A stretch of 64,000 nucleotides of DNA, taken from contig NZ_JAGFOU010000014.1 in assembly GCF_017592395.1 (NCBI RefSeq), positions 1 to 64,000 on the forward strand. Direction: 5' to 3'. The position numbers were made by a program, and so were the translations under genes. Below the pieces are notes generated by a model, which had not been told where the DNA came from, did no database searches, and was given only the letters and a program-made list of their open reading frames with translations. Source of the stretch: Actinomyces bowdenii (GTDB taxonomy: Bacteria > Actinomycetota > Actinomycetes > Actinomycetales > Actinomycetaceae). Positions 17,625 through 25,446 of the stretch are shown here, piece by piece; the stretch's first letter is position 1; each line of letters begins with the position of its first letter.

Positions 17625-18548
17625 CTACTCCTCCGCGATGAGCACGGGACCGAGCACGCTCTCCTGGGCTGCGGGGTCGGCCTGCCCCCAGGAGTTGTTG
17701 CCCCACACCCAGGTGCCCTCGGCGGCCAGCGCCCACGTGTCGTAGCCCGAGGTGCCCAGCTCGACGGCGCCCTCGACGTCGGGGACCCGGGTCAGACCGG
17801 AGGGGGCCTCGGTGGCACTGCCGGTGACCTGGCCGTAGCGGTTCGAGCCGAAGCAGAACACTGAGGAGTCCACCAGGGCGCAGGTGTGCTCATTGCCGGA
17901 GACCACCTGGGTGGGGGCCGCCGGCAGGCTCCCGACCTCGATCGCCTCGGTGACGGCATCACCGGGAGTCGTGCCGAGCTGGCCGAGGTCGTTGGCGCCC
18001 CAGCCGTAGACGACTCCCGCCTCATCGACGGCAACGGCGAAGCCGCGCCCCACGCTCAGGGCCGAGACCCTGACCGTCTCCAGCCCGGCGACGGCGGCGG
18101 GAGCCACCGTCCTGCCCTCCAGGTCCGCGCCCCAGCAGGTCACGCCCACCCCGGGCGAGGAGCACACGAAGGAGCCGTCCCCCGAGCGCAGGCCCGCGCC
18201 CGACAGCGGATCGGAGACCGCCTGCGCCTCGGGGGCGGGGTCGGTTGTCTGCGCGCCGGGCGCGAAGACCCGGCCGAGAACCACTCCCCCGCCCACGAGG
18301 GCGCAGACGGCCAGCACCGAGAGCAGGACCCGCCCTGCCACTCGTCTACGCGGAGGCTGGGGGCTCCACAGGAAGTCGCCGGAGCCGCCCGGGGCCGTCA
18401 GGCCCGCGGAGCCGGCACCGCCGCCTCCGGCGGAGGGGTGCGGGGCCGACCCGGGCGCGCCCGCGGGCACGGGGGCCCACCCCTGCGGCGCGCCCCTGCC
18501 GGGGGAATGGCTGCCCGCCGTCATACCGGCGCCGTCGTTACTGTCCAT
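17625..18548 (-). CDS. Membrane-anchored RCC1-repeat protein
   Basis: A 307-residue protein. A Gly/Pro-rich cytoplasmic tail of about 65 residues is followed by one membrane helix (GRVLLSVLAVCALVGGGVVLG), then an extracytoplasmic domain with at least three RCC1-type blades: VVYGWGANDLGQLG, VFCFGSNRYGQV and TWVWGNNSWGQ. Cys pairs (FVCSSPGVGVTC, TCALVDSSVFC) may form disulphides. Bacterial RCC1 repeats build beta-propellers used for binding; the ligand is unknown. The start at ATG 18548 has no strong ribosome site; a second ATG lies at residue 9. It is followed by the shared terminator at 17568-17606. Confidence 0.75.
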   Translation of the reverse strand: MDSNDGAGMTAGSHSPGRGAPQGWAPVPAGAPGSAPHPSAGGGGAGSAGLTAPGGSGDFLWSPQPPRRRVAGRVLLSVLAVCALVGGGVVLGRVFAPGAQTTDPAPEAQAVSDPLSGAGLRSGDGSFVCSSPGVGVTCWGADLEGRTVAPAAVAGLETVRVSALSVGRGFAVAVDEAGVVYGWGANDLGQLGTTPGDAVTEAIEVGSLPAAPTQVVSGNEHTCALVDSSVFCFGSNRYGQVTGSATEAPSGLTRVPDVEGAVELGTSGYDTWALAAEGTWVWGNNSWGQADPAAQESVLGPVLIAEE

Positions 18549-18591
18549 CGAAGGCGTGACTTCTCCTCGACGCGCTGTGCGGATCCGTCGC

Positions 18592-19320
18592 TCAGCCCTT
18601 GCGGCGGCGCGTCATGAGCACGGCGCCTCCAAGGCCGGCCAGGCTCATGGCGGCCACGGCAGCGCCGGTCGTCGCGGGGCCGGTGTCCGCCAGGGCCGCG
18701 GTGCGCCCCTGCGGGGCGGCCGGCTGCGATCCGGTGGCCTGCCGGCTACCGGGAGCACCGGCCTGCGACTGCGGGGAGGAGGCGGATCCCATCTGGCTCC
18801 GGGAGCCGCTGACGGCCGAGGAGCTCGGGTTCTCAGGGGCCGGTCGGGCCGGCTGCCCCTCAGTGCCTCCGGTGCCGCTGGCGGAGGGGCCGGGGTCGGC
18901 GGGCGCGGGGGACTCGGGCCGTGCTCCTGCCCCCCGGTCAGGGGCCGGGGGCTGAGGCTGACCCTGATCACCACCATCGGCCGGGGGCTGAGGCTGACCC
19001 TGATCACCACCATCGGCCGGGGGCTGAGGCTGACCCTGATCACCACCGTCCGCCGGGGGCTGAGGCTGACCGGGGTCAGGCTGGGCCGGGCCAGGGGCTG
19101 GCTTGCCGTCCTCCGGAGCAGGTTCTACGGGCTCAGGCTCCTTCGGGGCCGGCTCGGCAGGGGCCTGATCGGCCACAGGCTGCGCAGCGGCGTCGGCGAC
19201 GGCTGGGGCGTCCTGCGCCGGTGCGCCGACCTCATCGGCCACGGACACAGCAGCAGGAGCCACCGTCAGCGCAACCGCCGCCGAAGCGGTCATCCACAAG
19301 CGTCGCTTCATGGGCCTCAT
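18592..19320 (-). CDS. LAxTG cell-wall anchored proline-rich surface protein
   Basis: A 242-residue protein. A signal peptide (KRRLWMTASAAVALTVAPAA) ends near ADE; then comes a long Pro/Ala/Gln/Glu-rich stalk with three perfect QPQPPADGGDQG repeats. The C-terminal sorting signal is LADTG, followed by a hydrophobic helix and RRRKG. LAxTG signals are substrates of class E sortases in actinobacteria (established for that class), so covalent attachment to the wall is likely. No sortase gene is in the window. GAGGAAG precedes ATG 19320; the second Met is at 19311. No adhesive domain is recognisable; it looks like a wall-spanning stalk. Confidence 0.8.
   Translation of the reverse strand: MRPMKRRLWMTASAAVALTVAPAAVSVADEVGAPAQDAPAVADAAAQPVADQAPAEPAPKEPEPVEPAPEDGKPAPGPAQPDPGQPQPPADGGDQGQPQPPADGGDQGQPQPPADGGDQGQPQPPAPDRGAGARPESPAPADPGPSASGTGGTEGQPARPAPENPSSSAVSGSRSQMGSASSPQSQAGAPGSRQATGSQPAAPQGRTAALADTGPATTGAAVAAMSLAGLGGAVLMTRRRKG
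18950..19057. repeat. 36-bp tandem repeat, three copies, inside the surface-protein gene
   Basis: GGGGGCTGAGGCTGACCCTG plus ATCACCACCATCGGCC recurs every 36 bases and codes the repeated unit QPQPPADGGDQG on the minus strand. Near identity of the copies suggests recent duplication and likely length variation between strains. Boundaries are approximate. Confidence 0.75.
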
Positions 19321-19686
19321 AGTCTTCCTCTCTCAGGGGGTGGGGACGGAGGCTCATCGCGCTCCGCGGCAGGATGGGGGCCCGCCTCCGTCACAATACC
19401 GACACCCGGGCCGCCAGGGCCACCATTGGAGGCATGTGTCCCCTCCCCATGCTCCTGATGAGTGCCGCTCCCCGCCGCAGTGCCACGCGAAGCGCTGCGA
19501 TGACCACCTGAGACAGCGCAGAGCGCGCATCCTGGCGCCCCGCGGCTTCTAGGCCGCTCCTCGGCATCCTCTCCCCGGCTGCGGCGCTGCCTGTCCGGGC
19601 CGGGCGCAGTGCCGCGGCCCGGGCCCAGCGGCCCCGAGCCGCGGGGCCTCGCCGCATCATCGGCCTGCTGCAGCGGCCACGCAGAA
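19321..19686. other. Intergenic region upstream of the surface-protein gene
   Basis: No gene is visible. On the minus strand TATTGT (plus 19394-19399) is a possible -10 for the surface-protein gene, about 70 bases before its start; no clear -35. The rest shows nothing recognisable. Confidence 0.35.
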
Positions 19687-19714
19687 GGCCCCGGTCCCTG
19701 ATGGGACCGGGGCC
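19687..19714 (-). terminator. Hairpin terminator of the initiator tRNA
   Basis: GGCCCCGGTCCC pairs exactly with GGGACCGGGGCC around TGAT. It lies 10 bases past the tRNA 3' end in the direction of transcription and is followed by TTCT on the minus strand. Confidence 0.7.
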
Positions 19715-19724
19715 TCCGCTCTCG

Positions 19725-19798
19725 TAGCGGGGACAGGATTCGAACCTGCGACCTCCGGGTTATGAGCCCGGCGAGCTACCGAACTGCTCCACCCCGCG
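19725..19798 (-). tRNA. Initiator tRNA-fMet (anticodon CAT)
   Basis: A 74-base cloverleaf. The acceptor is CGCGGGG with an unpaired first position (C1 opposite U72, the initiator hallmark in place of a Watson-Crick pair). The anticodon stem has three consecutive G:C pairs around CTCATAA (GGG/CCC, also initiator-specific), and the T arm reads GGTTCGAATCC. CCA is not encoded. A promoter lies directly upstream (19811-19840) and a terminator hairpin directly downstream. Confidence 0.95.
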
Positions 19799-19810
19799 TC
19801 GGCTTGAGCA

Positions 19811-19840
19811 ACACTACTCCCCTGCCCGCCCGTGGATCAA
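19811..19840 (-). promoter_or_regulatory. Promoter of the initiator tRNA gene
   Basis: On the minus strand TTGATC (19835-19840) and TAGTGT (19811-19816) are 18 bases apart, a good sigma-70-type pair. The -10 ends 12 bases before the tRNA 5' end. Confidence 0.65.
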
Positions 19841-19920
19841 ACCGCCGGGACGTGCCCTTGCTCACCTGCTCCCCCTGCCGCCCTTCCCTCCCCTGCCGTC
19901 CCCGGGCCGCTCCCGACGCC

Positions 19921-19965
19921 GACGCGGGGCGCCGGAGCGCATTGCGCGCCCCGGCGCCCCGCGTC
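19921..19965 (-). terminator. Hairpin terminator after the UPF0182 gene
   Basis: GACGCGGGGCGCCGG (19921-19935) is matched exactly by CCGGCGCCCCGCGTC (19951-19965). It lies 40 bases past the stop of the UPF0182 gene on its strand. No clear T-run. Confidence 0.6.
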
Positions 19966-20004
19966 AGAGGGGTCCAGTGCGGGACCGTGCTCCCGCAGGA
20001 GTGC

Positions 20005-23000
20005 TCAGCCCTGGCCGTCGAGCCTCTTCTTGGCCTCGACCGCGCGCGAGACGGCATCGCTGAGCCGGTTCTGGGCCTCGCCGTAGGCGGCCCAGTCCCC
20101 CTTGTCCAGCGCCGCATCCGCATCGGTCATCGCCGTCTGGGCATCGCTGAGCGCCTGGTCCAGGTCCGCCTGCGGATCCCCGGTGGCCGAGGCCTGCGGG
20201 CTCGGCGCGGCGCTGGGGGCGGGTGAGGGCGCGGCGCTGGGATCGGCCGCGGGCTCCGAGGCCGGGGGCTGCGGGGCGGAACTCGCCCCCGCCGTCGGAT
20301 CCGATCCGTCAGTGGCCTCGCTGGTGTCATTGGCCGCGGCCGCATCGCCATCGACCGCCTCCTCACCGGTGGTCGCCCCGGAGTCGCCCCCGAACACCTG
20401 GTCCAGCGCCCCGGACAGGGTGTCGGCGAAGCCCACCTTGTCGCCGAAGGACACCAGGACCTTGCGCAGCAGCGGGTACTGCGTGCCGGCGGAGGACTGG
20501 ACGTAGACGGGCTGGACGTAGAGCAGGCCCCCACCCACCGGCAGCGTCAGCAGGTTGCCCTTGATGACCTGCGAGCCCTGCTGGGACAGCAGGTTGAGGG
20601 TCTGGGAGACCTCGGGGTCGGAGTCGAAGATGTTCTGCACCTGCCCGGGCCCCGAGACATTGGAGGAGCGCGGCAGCTCCAGGAGCCTGAGCTGTCCGTA
20701 GCCGGGATTGCGCTCGCCCGGCTTGCCGGTGGCCGTCTCGGAGTCCACCGCGAGGAAGCCGGTGAGCACATTCCTATCCGTGTTGCCCCCGATGATGTAG
20801 ACGCTGGACAGGGAGAAGCTCGCCTGATCCTGCCCCGGCATCTTCAGGGTCAGGTAGTAGGGCGCCTGCTGGTCCGCAGCCGAGGTGGTCGGGTCATCGG
20901 GCACCTTCCAGAAGTCGCCTCCGGAGTAGAACTCCGCGGCGTCCTCGACGTGGTAGCTGGCCATGATGGTGCGCTGGACCTTGAACAGGTCCTCCGGGTA
21001 GCGCATATGCGCCATGAGGTCGGCGCTCATCTGGGTCATCGGGGTGACCGCCCCGGGGAACACCGAGCTCCAGGCCTTGAGGATCGGGTCCTTGTCGTCC
21101 CACTCGTAGAGCTTGACCGACCCGTCGTAGGCGTCCACCACGGCCTTGACCGAGTTGCGCACGTAGTTGGACTCCTCGGGCGCGCTGAGCAGGGAGGAGT
21201 CGGAGCCGCCGGCCGCGGTGGTCTCCTCCAGCGACTCGTGCTGGGAGTAGGGGTAGTTGTTGGTGGTGGTGTACCCGTCCAGGATCCACACCACGCGCTT
21301 GGGGGTGGAGGGGTCGTCATCGTCGTCGACGACGGCGGGGTAGGGGCTGCCGTCCAGGGTCAGCCAGGGCGCCACCTTGGCCACGCGCTGGGCGGGGTCG
21401 CGGTCGTAGAGGATCTGGGAGCCCTCGCGCACCTCCTGGGAGAACAGGATGTTGGCCTCCCGGAACTTCACCGCGTACAGCAGCCGGTTGAGGGGGTTGG
21501 AGACGCTGGGCCCGCCGCTGCCTGAGAAGGTGGTGTTGACCTGGCCGGTGGAGGACTCGTCGTCGGGGTAGTCCAGCTCGCGGGGCTTGCCGCCGTCGTC
21601 GCCGCCCACGATGGAGTAGGACGGCGAGGCCTGGCCGAAGTAGATCCTCGGCTCGTAGTCGCCCAGGTCGCCACTGGAGGGGATCCCGCCCTCCCAGAAG
21701 GAGGGGTAGCCGCCACTGGCCACGGTGTTGCCGTAGGCGGTGACCACGCCGTAGCCGTGGGTGTAGACGGTGTGCTCGTTGACCCAGGTGCGCTGGCCCT
21801 GGCCCAGCCCGTTGAAGTTGAGCTCGCGCACCGCGATGACCGTGTCGCGGCTGGCGGAGTCCACCGTGTAGCGGTCGACGTTGAGGGACTCGGGGAAGGA
21901 GTAGTACTGCTTGTTCTGCTGGAGCTGCTGGAAGGTCGGGGAGACCAGTCCCGGGTCCAGCAGGCGGATGGAGGCGGTGGACTCCGCGTCGGACTGGAGC
22001 TGGCCGGCCTCGGCGGTGGTGGCGGCGTCGTAGGCGGTGGTCTCGATGCCGTCCAGCCCGTAGGCCGCCAGGGTGGCGTCGATGTTGCGCTGGATGTACT
22101 GGGCCTCCTCGCGCTGGGCATTGGGGTCGACGACGAACTTCTGGATGACTGCCGGGTAGGCGGTTCCCACCAGGAGGGCCGAGACGACCATGACCGCCAC
22201 GCCCGTGACCGGCAGGCGCCAGGAGGTGGAGCGGACCGAGGCCACGAAGAGCGCCGCCACGGCCACGGTGATCGCCGCCAGGATCGCATTGGCGGGGATG
22301 AGGGCGTTGACATCGGTGTAGCCGGCCCCATCGAACTTGGAGTTGGAGGCGTACAGGGCGGCGTAGCGGCCCAGCCAGTAGCGGGCGGCCCGCAGCAGCG
22401 CGTAGAGGGTGAGGAAGACCGTCAGGTGGATGCGCGCGGCCCTGGTGAAATGGGGCTTGCGGGTCACCGAGATGCCCCCGTAGAGGTAGTGGACCGCCAC
22501 GGAGACCAGCCCGGAGAAGACCACCACATTGGACAGGAAGCCCAGTGCGATGACCAGGGCGGGCAGGATGAAGACGTAGAAGGACACGTCGATGCCGAAC
22601 TGCGGGTCCTTGACCCCGAAGGGCTCGGAGTTGAGCGCCAGCAGCACCTGCTGCCAGTTGGGCGCCAGCTCCCAGGCGGCACTGGTCAGGCCCAGCACGG
22701 CGGGCAGCCCCCAGGTCAGGGGCCGGCGCAGCGGCTCGATCGCCGTGCGGTAGGCCTCCAGGTTCCGGGCGGCCTCATCGCCGGGCACATGGATCTCCCG
22801 GGCCTGGTAGGCCCGCGAGATCGCGGTGAAGACCGCACCGAACATGAGCGCGAAGCCCACGACGAACAGGACGCCGGCAGAGATCCACCGCGTCCACACG
22901 ATGCGCGCGAAGCCCAGTTGGCTGTACCACAGCACCTCCGTCCAGGTCTGGGAGGCGAACAGGGCCAAGCCGCCCAGCACCGCCAGGATGAGGAGCGTCA

Positions 23001-23229
23001 GGGCCAGCGGACTGGGCAGGCGCCCCCCACTGCCCCGGGGCCGGCCGGCTCCCCCGGGTCGGCGCGGGGGGCGCCTGCCCGCGCCGCCCCCGAGCCCGCC
23101 CCGGCCGCTCCTGGCGCCGGGGCCCCGCACCGCGAAGATCCTCCTGCCCTGCCTCGCCCCGGAGGGGGCCTTCTGCGCGGAGGCGTCCTCGGGCTTGTCT
23201 GTGGACTCGTCGTCGGGCCGGTTGCTCAC
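20005..23229 (-). CDS. UPF0182 family large membrane protein
   Basis: A 1074-residue protein. An Arg/Gly/Pro-rich N-tail (1-75) is followed by seven membrane helices within about residues 75-340, beginning PLALTLLILAVLGGLALFAS, then a large extracytoplasmic domain. Family features include WYSQLGFARIVWTRW, FGIDVSFYVFILPAL, NIDATLAAYGLDGIETTAY and EREVNFNGL-like VRELNFNGL. The end is an Ala/Pro/Ser-rich linker plus a coiled-coil-like tail (DQALSDAQTAMTDADAALDKG). The mycobacterial relative is Rv3193c; function unknown. Start GTG 23229 is preferred because GGAG stands seven bases upstream; GTG 23235 is the alternative. Confidence 0.9.
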   Translation of the reverse strand: MSNRPDDESTDKPEDASAQKAPSGARQGRRIFAVRGPGARSGRGGLGGGAGRRPPRRPGGAGRPRGSGGRLPSPLALTLLILAVLGGLALFASQTWTEVLWYSQLGFARIVWTRWISAGVLFVVGFALMFGAVFTAISRAYQAREIHVPGDEAARNLEAYRTAIEPLRRPLTWGLPAVLGLTSAAWELAPNWQQVLLALNSEPFGVKDPQFGIDVSFYVFILPALVIALGFLSNVVVFSGLVSVAVHYLYGGISVTRKPHFTRAARIHLTVFLTLYALLRAARYWLGRYAALYASNSKFDGAGYTDVNALIPANAILAAITVAVAALFVASVRSTSWRLPVTGVAVMVVSALLVGTAYPAVIQKFVVDPNAQREEAQYIQRNIDATLAAYGLDGIETTAYDAATTAEAGQLQSDAESTASIRLLDPGLVSPTFQQLQQNKQYYSFPESLNVDRYTVDSASRDTVIAVRELNFNGLGQGQRTWVNEHTVYTHGYGVVTAYGNTVASGGYPSFWEGGIPSSGDLGDYEPRIYFGQASPSYSIVGGDDGGKPRELDYPDDESSTGQVNTTFSGSGGPSVSNPLNRLLYAVKFREANILFSQEVREGSQILYDRDPAQRVAKVAPWLTLDGSPYPAVVDDDDDPSTPKRVVWILDGYTTTNNYPYSQHESLEETTAAGGSDSSLLSAPEESNYVRNSVKAVVDAYDGSVKLYEWDDKDPILKAWSSVFPGAVTPMTQMSADLMAHMRYPEDLFKVQRTIMASYHVEDAAEFYSGGDFWKVPDDPTTSAADQQAPYYLTLKMPGQDQASFSLSSVYIIGGNTDRNVLTGFLAVDSETATGKPGERNPGYGQLRLLELPRSSNVSGPGQVQNIFDSDPEVSQTLNLLSQQGSQVIKGNLLTLPVGGGLLYVQPVYVQSSAGTQYPLLRKVLVSFGDKVGFADTLSGALDQVFGGDSGATTGEEAVDGDAAAANDTSEATDGSDPTAGASSAPQPPASEPAADPSAAPSPAPSAAPSPQASATGDPQADLDQALSDAQTAMTDADAALDKGDWAAYGEAQNRLSDAVSRAVEAKKRLDGQG

Positions 23230-23439
23230 GATCACGCTCCGTCACTGGCTGGGTCATGACTCACACCGGCCGGATGGGCCGGTCGGGTCCATCGTCCCAC
23301 AGTCACCCGCCGGGCTGGCAATCCTCCCCCGCCCCGACGACGCCGTCCCGACCCCGTGCAGCCGCCGCCGGGCGGCCTGCGCGGCATGCCCGGCCGCGCC
23401 GGGCCGGTCTGCGCTCTTGGACCGCGGCGGCGGACTTGG

Positions 23440-23445
23440 GACGAT
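23440..23445 (+). promoter_or_regulatory. Candidate -10 box (GACGAT), leaderless start
   Basis: GACGAT departs from TANNNT at one base and ends exactly six bases before ATG 23452, the same spacing as at several other genes in the window. Confidence 0.3.
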
Positions 23446-23451
23446 GGGGGC

Positions 23452-24060
23452 ATGAGCGACGACATCGACGAGCACCGGGCACCGGACCCGCAGGCGGATG
23501 CTCCCCGGGCCATGCCACTGCCCGCCCGGGCGCGGGCCCTCATCCGGGCGGTGGTGGAGACCGAGGCCCATGTGGCCGTCCAGGGCTGGGACGCCCCCGC
23601 CAGGGTCTTCGCCCTGGTGCGCACTGCTGCGGCCCTGGCCATCGACCCGGGCCTCGCCGACCTGCTCGACCAGGAGGCCCTGGATCAGGCGCGCGCCGAT
23701 CCTGAGCTGCTGACGGTGGTGGAGCAGGAGGATCTTCCCGCGGCCGGCGACCTGGAGGAGCTGCTGGACCAGATCGCCTGGCCCGACAGCGTGGACGGAG
23801 CCGTCATCAGTGCCGAGCGGGTCATGCTGCCCCCCGCTGCCCAGCAGGAGGCCGAGGCCATCCACGATCCCCACGAGCTCCAGGAGTTCCTGGCCTCGCG
23901 CGAGGACCGGGAGGACATCCGCATCGTGGTGGGAGTGCTGCGCAGCGGGGAGGCCTGGTGCGCGGTGCGCTCGCGCAGCCATGACTCCCCCGGTGAGGTC
24001 TACCAGGGCACGGCCCTGGTTCCCGGGCTCGTCGAGGCCCTGGGCGCGACCCTTGTCTAG
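23452..24060 (+). CDS. PPA1309 family conserved protein
   Basis: A 202-residue soluble protein of the PPA1309 family, which sits beside UPF0182 genes in actinobacteria. Typical stretches are VHVFALVRTA-like ARVFALVRTAAALAIDP, DQIAWPDSVDGAVISAERVMLPP and RIVVGVLRSGEAWCAVRSR. No catalytic motif or membrane helix is seen. The start at ATG 23452 follows the leaderless-type spacing; GGGGG just upstream could also act weakly as a ribosome site. Its TAG stop overlaps, on the opposite strand, the stop of the IS remnant, so an insertion sequence has landed at or next to the end of this gene. Function unknown. Confidence 0.75.
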   Translation: MSDDIDEHRAPDPQADAPRAMPLPARARALIRAVVETEAHVAVQGWDAPARVFALVRTAAALAIDPGLADLLDQEALDQARADPELLTVVEQEDLPAAGDLEELLDQIAWPDSVDGAVISAERVMLPPAAQQEAEAIHDPHELQEFLASREDREDIRIVVGVLRSGEAWCAVRSRSHDSPGEVYQGTALVPGLVEALGATLV

Positions 24061-24290
24061 GTGTACTGACCGGGGATGTTGGTCAAGCCGGTGATGGGTG
24101 GCTTGTTGTCGCAGGCTGAGTGGGGCCTGTGGTGATTGTAGAAGTGGATCCAGCGGGCCAGGGCGTCGCGGCGTTCTTGCTCGGAGGCGTAGCAGCGGGC
24201 GTAGGCCCAGCCGTCGGCCAGGGTCTTGTGGAAGCGTTCCATCTTGCCGTTGGTCTGCGGCCGGTAGGGCCGGTGTCTGGAGTGCTGGGT
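24057..24290 (-). pseudogene. IS481-type transposase remnant (C-terminal third)
   Basis: The frame codes HSRHRPYRPQTNGKMERFHK followed by TLADGWAYARCY, FYNHHRPHSA and a GQYT end, the C-terminal part of an IS481-like rve transposase including the last catalytic Glu region (NGKMERFH). Sequence matching the family stops near 24290; the upstream in-frame Met at 24347 only adds unrelated residues. The first two catalytic Asp are missing, so it cannot act alone. The stop TAG lies antiparallel across the stop of the PPA1309 gene. Confidence 0.75.
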
Positions 24291-24305
24291 TAGCGTGGGA
24301 CACAA

Positions 24306-24365
24306 GAGGGCCTTCCTGGCTTGACGTGGTGCTGTGGCAAGTCCCACTCAACCAGCAAGGCCCTC
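24306..24365. repeat. Imperfect inverted repeat at the IS remnant edge
   Basis: AGGGCCTTCCTGGCTTGA (24307-24324) faces CTCAACCAGCAAGGCCCT (24347-24364) with one mismatch and one bulge. It directly adjoins the truncated transposase and may be the 5' end of the same element joined to its 3' part by an internal deletion, or a transcription barrier of that element. Confidence 0.45.
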
Positions 24366-24454
24366 CCCTTGCTCACACGCCCGGATCACCGTCCTTCAAC
24401 CGACCTGTCCGGTCAGTACAGCTAGAAGCGCCGCCTCTTCAAGGCCTGATGCCG

Positions 24455-24900
24455 CGCCTGGCCTGAAAGGGATCAGGCGATGTCGGCACCCCTTGCCCCA
24501 GGCAGACCATAGGTACTGGTCGGCGCTGTCGGCACAGGCGGGGCCATAGGTGCTATCGGCAGACTCCCCTCGTCGAACGCGGCAAGCCAGCGCGCGCTCC
24601 ATCGGGAGGGTCACAGGCCGGCAGCGGTACGCCAGTAGGACCGAGAGCACTGGGAGACCCGGGTACTCCGGGCGGGGCGGCGTCCACCCCAAGCGCCAAA
24701 GACATGGAGAGCCCGGGAAGGCCACAGGCCCGGGAGGATGCAGGTACCAGTAGAAGTGCGCCGGCAGGGCGGTAGAGCTGCACGTTGGGCGACACTTCGC
24801 GACTTGGACGACACTTCGCGACTTGGACGACACCTACAAGGTACGTCCATTCCGCGAAGTGTCGCACTTGTCGCGAAGCGACGTCCAACCGCACCGCACC
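24455..24900 (-). repeat. R1 interspersed repeat, copy C
   Basis: The core has arms 24792-24810 and 24811-24829 (identical, ACACTTCGCGACTTGGACG), a 22-bp spacer 24830-24851 and inverted arms 24852-24870 and 24871-24889. The far flank, read on the minus strand (GGCAAGGGGTGCCGACATCG, CCTGATCCCTTTCAGG), matches the right end of copy B, so the flank is reversed. The spacer nevertheless keeps the plus orientation of copies A and B. The middle of the flank has diverged. Confidence 0.65.
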
Positions 24901-24915
24901 CCACCAGCCCACAGC

Positions 24916-25219
24916 GCTGCACATCTTCAGCCCTGCACGGGCGAGAACCGGCCTCAGGATCGGCGTGATTCCAAGCCTCGGCCTGACGAGCGCCCCCTGA
25001 AGATGTGCAACAAGCACAGCGCTGCACATCTTCAACCTCACACAGACAAGAACCACCCCCACAAACGGCACGATTCCAGGCCTCGACCCGGCGAGCGCCC
25101 CCTGAAGATGTGCAACAAGCACAGCGCTGCACATCTTCAGCCCTGCACGGGCGAGAACCGGCCTCAGGATCGGCGTGATTCCAAGCCTCGACCCGGCGAG
25201 CACCCCCTGAAGATGTGCA
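24916..25219 (+). repeat. R2 tandem array, three 105-bp units
   Basis: Units begin at 24916, 25021 and 25126, exactly 105 bases apart. Each opens with GCTGCACATCTTCA and closes with TGAAGATGTGCA (24998-25009, 25103-25114, 25208-25219), an inverted repeat enclosing about 70 bases; an 11-base linker CAAGCACA-type joins units. Units 1 and 3 are almost identical inside; unit 2 differs. The same bounding sequence encloses other contents at 38342-38520. Confidence 0.8.
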
Positions 25220-25246
25220 GCAGAACGCCACCATCGAACCGCATCA

Positions 25247-25325
25247 TCACGTGGCGGCAAGGGCGTCACTTCGCGGAGAGCGCGGCGCCTGCAGGTGCCG
25301 TCCACATCGACGTGATGCCCGTGGT
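25247..25325 (+). repeat. R1 degenerate copy D (core only)
   Basis: One good arm, TCACTTCGCGGAGAGCGCG (25266-25284), and a spacer GCGCCTGCAGGTGCCGTCCA (25285-25304) correspond to copies A-C; flanking arms are decayed (CATCACGTGGCGG on the left, TCGACGTGATGCC on the right). It lies 30-100 bases after the R2 array. Confidence 0.5.
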
Positions 25326-25446
25326 GATGACCACTGTGCGCCCCCGGGCCCACCGCCCCAGGGCCGGCTGCGACCCGCGGCCGGGCCCTGCGGCGCGGGA
25401 GGCGCGCCGACGGCGGCGCGCGCTGAGCAGCCGACGCAACCGTGCT

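Noticed and set aside
24916-25219. Possible CRISPR array
   Set aside because: Units are 105 bp with inverted ends and repeated interiors; there are no short direct repeats with unique spacers and no cas genes nearby.
24916-25219. Integron attC-like cassettes
   Set aside because: The paired ends resemble cassette boundaries, but no attC core sites (GTTRRRY type) are seen and no integrase is in the window.
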